Part shown: in pieces, positions 51,234 to 61,010 of the stretch
Position numbering within the stretch: position 1 is the stretch's first letter
Layout of the letters: every line of letters starts with the position of its first letter
NCBI GenBank assembly: GCA_030710605.1
Contig: CP092870.1
Location: forward strand, 57,903,057 to 57,967,056
Reading direction: 5' to 3'
DNA from: Cordylochernes scorpioides
Taxonomy: Eukaryota > Arthropoda > Arachnida > Pseudoscorpiones > Chernetidae
DNA length: 64,000 bases
The notes under the pieces: generated by a model
The model's input: the letters and a program-made list of their open reading frames with translations, nothing else
What the model was told of the DNA's origin: nothing
The model's database searches: none
Position numbers and translations under genes: made by a program

Positions 51234-52015
51234 GACGAAAGGCCCGGGCAACGCCCGGGGTTTACCCGAGTGCGAATATATTTTAAAAACGTTGTCTAGA
51301 GTGGTCGCTATAGACAGGGTGGTCTGTATAGACAGGTGGATGTATCACACTGCTGATAACAGGGTTGCCTAAGGTGACCGCTATAGACAGGGTGGTCTGT
51401 ATAGACAGGCAGCTGATAACAGGGTTGTCTAGAGTGGTCGCTATAGTCAGGGTGGTCTGTATAGACAGGTGTATGTATCACACTGCTGTTAACAGGGTTG
51501 CCTAGAGTGACCGCTATAGACAGGGTGGTCTGTATAGACAGGTGAATTTAACACACTGATGATAACAGGGTTGTCTAGAGTGGCCGCTATAGACAGGTGT
51601 ATGTATCACACAGCAGATAACAGGGTTGTCTAGAATGGCCGCCATATACAGGGTGGCCTGTATAGACGGGTGGATGTATCACACAGCTGATAACAGGGTT
51701 GCCTAGAGTGACCGCTATGACAGGGTGGTCTGTATAGACAGGTGGATGTATCACACAGCTTATAACAGGGTTGTCTAGAGTGGCCGCTATAGACAGAGTG
51801 GTCTGTTTAGACAGGTGGATGTAGCACACTGTTGATAACAGGGTTGTCTAGAGTGGCCGCTATAGACAGGTGTATGTATCGCACAGCTGATAACAGGGTT
51901 GTCTAGAGGGGGGCAGGGAGGCCACGTGTTCGCTGGCAGCCAATGGGCGCGCATTCTATCCGTGAGCTTCAGACATACAGACAAACAGACAGAATAAGGC
52001 AAATATATAAGTAGA
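51234..52015 (+). mobile_element. Family G element with internal ~73-bp minisatellite
   Basis: The head is 'actagacgaaaggcccgggc' with 'aacgcccgggg', and the tail is 'cagacatacagacaaacaga'. Both match the layout of 24656-25038. Between them about eight to nine units contain 'gttgtctagagtgg', 'ctatagacagggtggtctgt' and 'acaggtggatgtatcacac'. It sits inside the LINE coding region and is therefore younger than that insertion. Confidence 0.65.
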
Positions 52016-52555
52016 TGAGACGCGGCCTGTTTCTGGTTTTATTATGTATCCTGGTGTATATCTAGGCAAATTCAAGAACCTACGAATAAATGTATCTTGT
52101 ATATGGTCTAATAAATCTTTATACTCTGTTGCCCAAATTGGAGCAGCATACATCAAAGCAGCCATCACAATAGAGTCAAACAGTTTCATTGCAGAGTTTA
52201 ATGAATTCATTTTTGATTTTGCCAATATTGGGGTTGTAGCATTTATTGCCGCAAGTGCTTTTCCTTTGAAAAAGTTTGCAGCTTGAGTGGTTTTAGTTGT
52301 ACTGACCAGAGGGTATCTCAAGTAATTATATCTTCTTGTTACCATCAGAGGTTTACCATTCCAGTACCATCTATCTTCTCTTGAGGGTTTACCACCATTT
52401 CGAAATACCATAACCTTCGATTTGGACTCGTTCAGTGTCATATGGTTCTCACCAAGATATTCTTTCAATATATTAATCTTTTTTGGAGGTTTATCCTCGA
52501 CTCCCCTATAATAGCAATATCATCTGCATACATCAGCAGGTGAACATCACCAAAT
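52016..52555 (-). pseudogene. LINE reverse transcriptase C-terminal part
   Basis: The active-site segment 'LLMYADDIAIIGE' (YADD at 52530-52519) is followed, after a one-base shift, by 'LNESKSKVMVF', 'YNYLRYPL' and 'MYAAPIWATEY'. These are typical of the RT thumb region of LINEs. Everything upstream of the palm is missing because of 5' truncation. Confidence 0.85.
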
Positions 52556-52571
52556 TGTCATTGAGTGTTTC

Positions 52572-52800
52572 TTAATTGGTTAAATGTAAAAGTTTAATCG
52601 AAGAATCTTATTGAAAATAGAGCAATCCATATATAAATCTTTAAATAAAATGGCATATTTTGGATATATTGGAATAAATGATATTTTAATCCAATATATG
52701 CCTTTTAAATTGAAGAATATTATATTAAAATATTCACTGATTTTCCATTTCATCACACATAACAGAAATTTTGTACACCACCTGTTCTACCATTGACCAG
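52572..52800. other. AT-rich sequence, possibly intronic
   Basis: No repeat copy is seen. It ends with 'ctaccattgaccag', which could be a weak 3' splice site for the segment that follows. Confidence 0.25.
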
Positions 52801-52915
52801 TATTGGAGGTTGTACTGAAAGATTCAGAGAGAAAGAAGAAGGTCGTGCTATGGTTGGGAAAGCCGTTGGTGGATTGCAACAAAAGGCTAAAGCAGCTGTG
52901 TCTAAGCCGCGGTAA
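52801..52915 (+). CDS. Possible terminal exon of an unidentified host gene
   Basis: After an AG at 52799-52800 an open frame of 37 codons reads 'GGCTERFREKEEGRAMVGKA' and 'VGGLQQKAKAAVSKPR', ending with TAA at 52913-52915. Composition is richer in GC and in Ala/Lys/Gly codons than the AT-rich surroundings, and the peptide looks like a soluble, helical C-terminus. I recognise no family, see no other exon here and saw no second copy. A retrocopied fragment is an alternative. Confidence 0.3.
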
Positions 52916-52994
52916 ATCCATTCAAACGGTTACCCAATTTTTCAACCTACTCTATGATGATTAATCATTAAAATGATTTGCCGTTTGTTTCAAA

Positions 52995-53390
52995 CGCATA
53001 TGCAAATGAAGTAGAATGCGTCTGTCATTAAGACTGGGAGCACTACTCAGTAGCAGGCCAACTTCGCACCAATATGAAATGGTGACATGAGGAACAGACA
53101 CCATGTACAGCCAACATGGAGTACATCCTGAATTCTCTTTGTCTTTAAGACTGGGAGCACTACTCAGTAGCAGGCCACTGACTTAGCTCCAATATGTAAT
53201 GGCCGCCTCTGACATAAAGAACAGACACCATGTACAGCCGCTCCTAACATGGATAACAGACTCATTCTGTTTTCCAGGACCTCATACAAGGTACTATCAG
53301 CATGGCCAACTGAGCCCAGATTTTTTTATCAAGCTTGTTACTGCTTCCCCTCGTCCTTTTTCATCCAGGCTTGAGACCGGTAATGGCGAA
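52995..53390. repeat. Family A repeat, two overlapping partial copies
   Basis: 'actgggagcactactcagta' occurs at 53031 and again at 53151. The first copy is truncated after 'acatggagtacatcc'. The second runs to 'ggtaatggcgaag'. Confidence 0.7.
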
Positions 53391-53527
53391 GTTTTTTTTA
53401 TATTATGATTGAACTAAATAAGCAAGCTTTCGAAAATTTTGTTCTATTTTCTACAGACTTATAATAAATGTGAATAATAATATTATTTACAAATAAATAT
53501 CTGGGTTTCTTAAGTCATATTGAACTA

Positions 53528-54215
53528 CACTCATGGACAAATTTTAAGGAAAAGGAAAGTCTTCGATGTCGTCTGTTTTTTAAGGAGAGAGATGTTTTTC
53601 ACATTTGGTTACCTCGTGTGTCTTCAATAAAGGTCACTGTAATATCTTTCAGAGTTAATGTCTGAATCCCGATATACATGCTAAAAGTTACAACTTCCTT
53701 AAGTTTTGTCCATGAGTGTATACACACTTGGTTATCTCGTGTGTCTTCAATAAAGGTTACTGTAATATATTTCAGAGTTATTGTCTCAATCCCGATATAC
53801 ATGCTAAAAGGTACATCTTCCTTAAGTTTTGTCCAAGAGTGTATCTTTCAGAGTTATTTTCTTAATCCCGATATACATGCTAAAAAGTACAACTTCCTTA
53901 AGTTTTGTCCATGAGTGTATCTTTCAGAGTTATTGTCTTAATCCCGATATACATTCTAAAAGGTACATCTTCCTTAAGTTTTGTCCATGAGTGCATCTTT
54001 CAGAGTTGTCTTAATTCCGATATACATGCTAAAAGGTACAAATTCCTTAAGTTTTGTCCATGAGTGTATCTTTCAGAGTTATTGTCTCAATACCGATATA
54101 CATGCTAAAAGGTACATCTTCCTTAAGTTTTGTCCATGAGTGCATCTTTCAGAGTTGTCTCAATCCCGATATACATTCTAAAAGGTACAACTTCCTTAAG
54201 GTTTATCCATGAATG
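53528..54215. mobile_element. Mariner-type MITE with shortened tandem end units
   Basis: The left end 'cactcatggacaaattttaa' is preceded by TA. After about two full 122-bp units come about five short units of roughly 75 bp ('tgtatctttcagagttattg', 'cgatatacatgctaaaaggt', 'aagttttgtccatgag'). These short units lack the 'ttatctcgtgtgtcttc' half. The right end is degenerate near 54215. Confidence 0.75.
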
Positions 54216-54595
54216 CAATTCTAAAATTTTATAAATCGAAAGTATATATCATATTTTAACAACCATATCTACTCTAATGTGTACCAAAGGATTTAACTGC
54301 AAAGATATTTAACGTTATTAAAATAAAAATATTTTATCCTCAATTTACACTCGACTTTATGGAAAGGTAGTCTACACAATGTGAGGTCATACGAAATAGT
54401 TGAATGTAAAAAAAAGCAAGAACTTTAAATATGCCCTTAAAATACTCTAGGGACACGTCTCCAGGTCTATAATTATATTGTTTGGAAAGGAAGGTGATGT
54501 ATTGGAGTGTTGACCTTGGAAATGGTAATACCTTAATTACACAACAAAATACATTCTGGTTCGTTTCCAAGGTGACTAACGTGGCAACGGTACCC
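54216..54595. other. Unassigned sequence
   Basis: An 85-residue minus frame (54340-54597) has no recognised motif. No repeat copy was found. Confidence 0.3.
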
Positions 54596-55025
54596 ATTTT
54601 CCAATGAAGAGCATCAAGATAGTGGACATTGTGACTGCTGTGATAAAGACATCACAATGACATGGAGACATCTGAGACTCTTTATTAGACACAACAACAA
54701 CATAAAATTGACCCAGAATAGCAGATTTACACACCTAAGAGCATAGCGACTTCTGTGATAGAGATGTATGGAGACATCTGAGGCTCTTCATTGGACACGA
54801 CAACAACAGAAAATTGGCCAGAACAGCAGCTTTACACACCCAAGAACATTACGACTGCTGTGATAGAGATGTATGGAGACATCTGAGGCTTTTCATTGGA
54901 GACGACAATAACAACAGAAAATTGACCCAGAACAGCAGCTTTACACACCCAAGAACATTACGACTGCTGTGATAGAGATGTATGGAGACATCTGAGTCTC
55001 TTCATTGGGCACGACAACAACAACC
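54596..55025 (+). repeat. Tandem array of LINE 3' ends, plus orientation
   Basis: About four units contain 'agacatctgaggctcttcat', 'gacacgacaacaaca' and 'acacacccaagaacattacg'. This is the inverse of 15571-16140, so the same LINE tail formed arrays at two sites in opposite orientation. Each unit ends with a short (AAC)n tail. Confidence 0.75.
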
Positions 55026-55124
55026 TACCTATAGAAAGAATTTTACAATATATCTATGATGTGTATGTTTGATAGGGTGGTTCTACAATTAATCTATAGA
55101 AAATGGAAAGATGGAAATGTGTAG

Positions 55125-55245
55125 GGTATTTGCATGCTTGGATATTTGTAGATATGCAAAATATCCTTTTTGCATACTCAAAAATTACTTTAGGAATTTG
55201 TATATAAATAGCGGCACCATTTTTGCTAATAGTAAGTCAAAAGGA
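55125..55245. repeat. Single copy of the ~127-bp repeat
   Basis: 'ggtatttgcatgcttggata' and 'agcggcaccatttttgctaa' match the array at 6920-7455, most closely its third unit. Confidence 0.65.
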
Positions 55246-55262
55246 TATATCTATTGTGTAGG

Positions 55263-55740
55263 GTATCAAAATTCGAAACTATTATAGACGTGTATGATTA
55301 TTTTTCAAATTAAACAATTTCTACTGTCCTTACTGCAATAGAAAAATTAATGGGGAGGGCCTGGCTCATTATTAGTGAACCCTCTCAGCGGTTTCACCAG
55401 TTTAATCTACCATACCGCTATTATATTTGCATTTTTCGATCTTCCTTTTATAGTGATACTGATGCTAGACTCTTTGATTCTTTTAAAAACGATTCACTTG
55501 TTTATCACATTAGTGAAATGATGATAAATAATGATAATAAAGAATGAGCGACAACACCAGTTTTGACAAATTCAGACAAAATTCCAACTTGTACTAAGTA
55601 GGCCTATAGCCTTGTGTCTTCTTCAACAAACAGACGACTGGCGACATTAAAGTATTTCCACTTTCTTAAGTTTCATCCATGTGTGTATATAAATGCGTCT
55701 ATAATAGTTTCGAATTTTGATAACAGATGGCGCGCTAATG
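55263..55740. mobile_element. Family C foldback with inverted ends
   Basis: The left end 'atcaaaattcgaaactatta' and right end 'taatagtttcgaattttgat' are inverted, with the family C core 'gggagggcctggctcatta' inside. The outer 'agatggcgcgcta' is shared with other copies. A related partial copy lies at 59095-59355. Confidence 0.7.
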
Positions 55741-55794
55741 TATTATAATATAATTATAGGGTGTGTGTATTTCTAATAAACTACTACACCTAAA

Positions 55795-56840
55795 GATAGA
55801 GGTTGCCTGGCCGGCATTCATATTTCTATAAAAAATAGACACTTCAGCCAGTTAGTTTTTTTTTTTTACTTTCTCAACGTTTCGACAAAAATCTTTTTTT
55901 TTCTTCGTCAGTAGAAGTAAACAATATTGTAATAAAGTATTTATTAATTTTATTATTTTTATTAACAGAGTGGTCATTTTTATGTTTATATTTTGCTACT
56001 CTGTAAATTTCCTTCGTGGCTTATCTTTGTTTACCATTGATAGTTTGTCCTTTTCCTACAATATTGTAATAAAGTATTTATTAATTTTATTATTTTTATT
56101 AACAGAGTGGTCATTTTTATGTTTATATTTTGCTACTCTGTAAATTTCCTTCGTGGCTTATCTTTGTTTACCATTGATAGTTTGTCCTTTTCCTGAAATA
56201 AATTGTTGTCTCCTCCTGAATTTTTTGTCAGGGGATGTAAATAAAGATATTTTCTCTGAATTTTTTGTCTTCCCTAATTTTCCACGTGGCAATATGCTTC
56301 ATTTTAAAATTTTAAAAAGTAGTTTAAGTTAGATATAAATTGTACATAATAGTTAGAAATTTATAAACTAATCTTTGTAATTATTGTTATTATTATATTA
56401 TTCTATTTATTTGATTATAATTTTATTATTATATATTTATTTATTTCCAAGATCATAGTCTTTGACGAGTTTAATATTTGTTTTTGACTCTGGCTTTAGA
56501 TGTTGTACTAAATTCGAAAAATCACGTGAGAACGCCTTTGCAACCTCAGAACAATTTTTAACGCCATGTCAAATGCTTTATTTTTATTTACTTTTCTCCT
56601 GACGAAGACAAAAGATTTTAAAACGACATTTGAAATACTATCCCGCATGTGTTTCTTTTCAACGAAAATTCAAAATTTATTTCAAGGAGAAATAACGATT
56701 ATTTCTAACCTTTTAGATGAGGTATGAAAGGGTGAATTGTGAAGAGTAATGATAAACGGAAAAATAAAATATTTTTGTCGAAATGTTGAGAAAATAAAAA
56801 ACTCTAACTGGCCGAAGTGTCTATTTTTCATAGAGAAATA
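55795..56840. mobile_element. Family E element with internal duplication and nested foldback
   Basis: The left end 'gacacttcagccagttag' and the right end 'ctggccgaagtgtctat' (56809-56826) are inverted. The segment 'caatattgtaataaagtatt' to 'agtttgtccttttcct' is directly duplicated (about 55923-56060 and 56059-56196, 136-bp period). A half tRNA-family foldback, 56623-56775, lies near the right end. Confidence 0.65.
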
Positions 56841-57284
56841 TAACACCTAAGTTCGTGGACTAATCTAAGCATTACTTCATCCTGGCTATTCCATCTATCT
56901 AGCGATACAATATGTGGAATGATAGAAAATTCTGGAATGAGCCAGTATGTAAAGTGGGTGGTAAATATTGGTTGCGGAAGAACTGGCTGGCAAAAAGGTC
57001 AAAGGGTAAGGTCACTTAGATAACGGTTTTGTTTATACATTGGAAGTTTTAGTCGTCTGATTAGTTTTTAGAAGATTCTTTTCCAATGTACAGAATTCCT
57101 ACCTGTTTCTTACCTGTATTTACAATTTAAGAAGGGGTCGGTGAAAGAATGGTTTAACATCAAATGAAATTCTTTAGGTGTTTACGGTTGTTTGAATGCA
57201 ATTTTTGTTAGAGTCAGGAATTTACTTCAATAAGATTTTTTTATAAAGTCATTCGAGAGAAAGTTTTTTTATCTCTTATTGTAT
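56841..57284. other. Unassigned sequence
   Basis: 'ctaagttcgtggactaatct' and 'catctatctagcgatacaa' resemble 7476-7545, so part is a dispersed repeat. No gene is seen. Confidence 0.4.
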
Positions 57285-57490
57285 TTTTTTTCAAACCAAT
57301 GCGGTTCGCGAGCCACATGCAGTTCTTTGGATGTGAAGCTCTTTATATAGTTCCATATGTAAATATTATTTATGTGAGTACTGTTTATTGTTGGGAAGAA
57401 AAAATGTTGTGGCTCTTTAAAAACTTTGAAATTTCGCAAATTGTAATTTTTAACTCTTCCGATTCAAAAGTTTGCCGAACCCTTGTCTAA
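57285..57490. mobile_element. hAT-type MITE, uninterrupted copy
   Basis: 'gcggttcgcgagccacatgc' at the left and 'aaaagtttgccgaaccctt' at the right give the imperfect inverted ends. 'tttggatgtgaagctcttta' shows the empty site of the insertion at 35276-35590. Confidence 0.75.
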
Positions 57491-57768
57491 ACCGTTGGTT
57501 TTCGACCACTACGACCCAGGTTCGATTCCCGCATTGGGCATTTTTTTCTGATTAAAAAAAAATGCTCCAATGGCCCCTTATTTTTGCAAAAATCCAACCC
57601 CACCAGCGAGTGCAAGTAGCCAGACGAGTCTGATACATTTAAAAGTGCAAAGTCGAACTGCTTTTCACATATGTAGACATGTGGTGTACTTACAGTAAAA
57701 GCAATCGCTAACTACCCACCATGATTATCATGGCCTATACCACGTGTACTAGGGATAAGCAAAGAAAA
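57483..57768 (+). mobile_element. Family H SINE
   Basis: It contains the B-box 'ggttcgattcc' near 57521, the body 'aaaatccaaccccaccagcg' and the end 'cgtgtactagggataagc'. It lies immediately beside the hAT MITE. Its first bases ('taaaccgttggttttcgacc') correspond to the tRNA-like head. Confidence 0.65.
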
Positions 57769-57879
57769 AGCAAATTTAAAAATCAACTAGAATTCCAGGG
57801 TCAATTTTCTTTATTTATATTTTCTCTCTTTTAAAGACGAATAACGAATAAAAATGGGTGAAAGTGGAAATTGTATCTG

Positions 57880-58260
57880 TTCTTCTTCTTTCTTATCTCC
57901 ATTCAATCATATTAGGGTATCAAGCTTGTAGAGCTTGTTGATGGTGTCTTCTAGAACTTTTCGAAATTTCGGCAAAAACTTGAAAGTTTTGGGTGAGGTT
58001 TGTTTGGGCTTGCAGCCCATTTTATTGGCTCTTGACCAATACCCCAAAGTGGTTACAAATTTCCATGTCCTCTATCCCAATCTCAGAACACGCTCATCAA
58101 TGGATGAACCGATACAGTCAATAATGTGGTTTAGGGGTTGTAGGTTGAGATTTTCACTTAGTACATTAAAAACAAAAAAGGCAAATCCTGATCAACCTCA
58201 CATGAGCATTTCTAGATAGCAGAGCGCCATCTAGTGGAACAGAAATCAACTAAATATTGA
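57880..58260. repeat. Family A end and unassigned repeat
   Basis: 57880-57960 has 'ttcttatctccattcaatca' and 'aagcttgtagagcttgttga', the amplified family A end. 57960-58220 includes 'ggtttaggggttgtaggttg', which recurs near 59060, and family F-like 'agagcgccatctagtggaac' near 58223. The 94-residue frame is not gene-like. Confidence 0.5.
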
Positions 58261-58401
58261 TTTAGCGTGTTCCGTGATATTTGACCAACCCAATTAAAAT
58301 ATAGCTATCAGAGTCATCAAGCAACAATTCTTTATAATCAATTCTGTCACCGTTTGCTTTTTTGAATGGAATAAATACCCAAATATGGCCATTTCTCATA
58401 A

Positions 58402-58472
58402 CCATCGGTGGTTCCGTGGTAGAATGCTCGCCTGCCACGCGGGCGGCCCGGGTTCGATTCTCGGCCAATGCA
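58402..58472 (+). tRNA. tRNA-Gly(GCC)-like gene or pseudogene
   Basis: 71 nt. The anticodon loop 'ctgccac' gives GCC, the T-loop is 'ttcgatt' and the D-arm 'ggttccgtggtagaat' matches metazoan tRNA-Gly with one change. The acceptor has two mismatches (the first pair C-C, and a C-A pair at position 5), so function is doubtful. A T-run at about 58475-58482 could terminate Pol III. Family G sequence begins just downstream on the other strand. Confidence 0.7.
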
Positions 58473-58559
58473 TTATTTTTTTTACAATTTTTAAAACTCA
58501 TTTATATATTATACAAGACATCCACGGCGCCAATTTATAATTGTAACGAATAGTATTTG

Positions 58560-58620
58560 AATAAAAGCATTTAATCGGGTACAACCTGGGCGCTGCCCGG
58601 GTCAATCGGCTAGTTTCTTG
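58560..58620 (-). repeat. Family G head, inverted
   Basis: 'acctgggcgctgcccgggtc' and 'aatcggctagtttc' are the inverse of the G heads at 24656 and 51234. Confidence 0.5.
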
Positions 58621-59094
58621 ATAAATCAAGAAAAGCTATCCACAAACGCGTTTGGCGCTGTTGGCCCTCGTCACCATTGTGCTGACTGTACCTCTAAGAC
58701 CAAAATTTGATCCCCAGAGGCTTCCTGAGAAATCAAGAAATGGGTATTTAAGGCTAAATTTGCGTAAATACGCTTTTCATGAAAAAAAAACAATAAAAAA
58801 ATATAAAAAAAGGTCAGGTGTTGATATAAAAATTAAAAAAGGCATATCATGACCAGGCTCACATAAACATTTTTAGATGAATGAACGCCATCTAGTGGAA
58901 CAGAAATCAACTAAACGTTGATTTAGCCTTTTCCCTGATATTTACCAACCCAATTTCTTGATAAATAAAGAACTCCGAAAGAGTTACTGTTCTTCATTTC
59001 CTCTATCCCAATCCCAGAAAACGCTCATCAATGGATAAACAAATACAGTTAATTATGTGGTTTAGGGGTTGTAGGTTGACACTTAGTACACTTA
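58621..59094. repeat. Family B/F-like repeat
   Basis: 'acgcgtttggcgctgttggc' resembles the middle block of family B, and 'gaacgccatctagtggaaca' resembles a family F end. 'ggtttaggggttgtaggttg' repeats 58132. No gene is seen. Confidence 0.5.
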
Positions 59095-59355
59095 TCAAAA
59101 TTCGAAACTATTATAGACGCTTATGATTCTTTTTTTTAAATAAACAATATCTACTGCCCTTACTGCAATGGAAAAAAAAATAATGGGAGGGCCTGGCTCC
59201 TCTGTGGTGAACTCTCCCAGCGGTTTCACCAGTTTAATCTACCCTACCGCTGTTATATTGCATTTTTGGAACTTCCTTTTATAGTGATATACTGATGCTA
59301 GGACTCTTGTAATGGGTATTTTAGTTGAACTATGGACATAAGGTTTGAAGACAGC
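59095..59355. repeat. Family C repeat, left part
   Basis: It has 'atcaaaattcgaaactatta' and the core 'gggagggcctggctcc', followed by 'gcatttttggaacttccttt'. The right inverted end is missing. Confidence 0.65.
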
Positions 59356-59648
59356 AGAATTGCATACATTGTTGTTGTTGTCGTGTCCAATGAAGAGCCT
59401 CAGACGGCTCCGTACATCTCTATCACAGCAGTCGTAATGTTCTTGGGTGTGTAAAGCTGCTGTTCTGGGTCCATGTAAATTTTCTGCAAGGCTGCGGTCG
59501 TTGCTGGGCATGAAAAAATGTGGGTAGGCGTTAGTTCTACACCAGGACAGTTGTTGCATGTCCTATAGGTTCTTGTACCATCTGGATATATTGTCATTCC
59601 TTTATAGTGTTTTGTTCTGAGTCTTGTTATAGTTTTTATTACATACAT
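59356..59648 (-). pseudogene. LINE 3' end with ORF2 C-terminus
   Basis: On the minus strand a frame reads 'TITRLRTKHYKGMTIYPDGT', 'CNNCPGVELTPTHIFSCPA' and 'ALQKIYMDPEQQ', then continues to 'TAVIEMYGAV' and an untranslated tail ending near (AAC)n at 59370. The Cys/His pattern CX2C...H...C is intact. It is the single-copy source-type version of the units in 15571-16140 and 54596-55025. Confidence 0.75.
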
Positions 59649-59654
59649 TTATAA

Positions 59655-60118
59655 ATATATAAAACTCCGTCTTTTCCGGTCCCAAGCCCGGGTGAAAAAG
59701 GAGGAGGGCAAGCAATAACAAGCTCACTAGAAAACCTGTGCTCAGCTGGCCCGGCTGATAGTACCCTGTAAAGGCTCCTAATCCAGGAATGAGCAGCGTT
59801 TGTACTCCATGTTAGGAGCGGCTATACATGACGTCTGTTCCTCATGTCAGAGGCGGCCATTTCTTTTGGAGCTAAGTCAGCCTGATACTGAGTAGTGCTC
59901 TCATTCTTAAGGATAAAGACAGACGCATTCTACTTCACCCAGTCATGATGGTTGTCAAAGCAGACACCATCAACAAGCGCTACAGGCTTGATACCCTGAT
60001 ATGATTGTTGAACGTTGATAAGAAAGAAGAAGAGACTCATCCCCAGCACAGACACCATCAACCAGCTCTACAGACTTGATACCTCAATATGATTGAGTCG
60101 AGATAAAAAAGAGAGAAG
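59655..60118. repeat. Family A repeat with two inverted 88-bp end units
   Basis: The body matches 46905-47275. It is followed by two units with 'gataccctgatatgattgtt' and 'agagactcatccccagcaca', which are the inverse of the 88-bp units at 60575-61010. Confidence 0.7.
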
Positions 60119-60574
60119 ATAAATATATAATATGTTTCGAGAAATCGCTCCTCCGCAAATATCAATTTGTGAATAAGTAACATAAGTATATAGTTGTTCT
60201 AATTAGTCTTTGATGTTATCTCAAATAAAACATGTTTAAGAGGGAAAGTGTTGCGACGATAATAAATTAAGTTTAAGATTAGGAGGACAGGTAGAAACTG
60301 GTTTCGGTCACGTTGTTTGTCCGAACAGCTGTTGGGTCCAGCTTTGCCACTCCCTTTTACCGCAGAACGTGCGTCACTAGCAATCCATCATCTTAGGAAA
60401 ATAGGTTTAGTAAAGGATGATCATAGAAAGAAAGATTTCACAAACATCCTGGTTGTAGCTCTTTTGATTCCAGCAAGAATCTCTGAAGCAGTTCAAGTCT
60501 ATTATGTAAATTTTGTTACTTTAGCTAAATATGCTAGTTTTGATTGTATAAGACTGACAGCTGGACAAAGCTGG
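60119..60574. other. Unassigned spacer between inverted 88-bp repeats
   Basis: An 87-residue plus frame (60317-60580, 'LPLPFTAERASLAIHHLRKI') runs into the repeat at its end. I recognise no family. The segment looks single-copy and separates two oppositely oriented arrays of the same unit. Confidence 0.3.
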
Positions 60575-61010
60575 GGATGAGTCTCTTCTCTTTTCTTATC
60601 TCCACTCAACAATCATATTAGGGTATCAAGTCTGTAGAGCTTGTTGATGGTGTCTGTGCTGGGGATGAGTCTATTCCTCTTTCTTATCTCCACTCAACAA
60701 TCATATCAGGGTATCAAGCTTGTAGAGCTTGTTGATGGTGTCTGTGCTGGGGATGAGTCTCTTCTTCTTTCTTATCTCCACTCAACAATCATATCAGGGT
60801 ATCAAGCTTGTAGAGCTTGTTGATGGTGTCTGTGCTGGGGATGAGTCTCTTCTTCTTTCTTATCTCCACTCAACAATCATATCAGGGAATCAAGTCTGTA
60901 GAGCTTGTTGATGGTGTCTGTGCTGGGGATGAGTCTCTTCTTCTTTCTTATCTCCACTCAACCATCATATCAGGATATCAATCTTGTAGAGCTTGTTGAT
61001 GGTGTATTCT
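60575..61010. repeat. 88-bp tandem array of the family A end
   Basis: Five units contain 'ttcttatctccactcaaca', 'agggtatcaagcttgtagag' and 'gttgatggtgtctgtgctgg'. Staggered 60-residue frames are by-products. The array ends at 'ggtgtattctggaacttttg', which matches 57945-57965 in a non-repeated copy. Confidence 0.85.

Larger units (their letters stand above)
50478..52555 (-). mobile_element. 5'-truncated LINE, interrupted by family G
   Basis: It is bounded by the 16-bp duplication. On the minus strand it starts inside the RT palm (YADD at 52530-52519) and ends with 'aaataaaggctttgttgttg' and a (TTG)n tail at the 50478 side. About 780 bp of family G sequence (51234-52015) splits the coding region. 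One frameshift lies in an A-run near 52476-52481. Confidence 0.85.
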
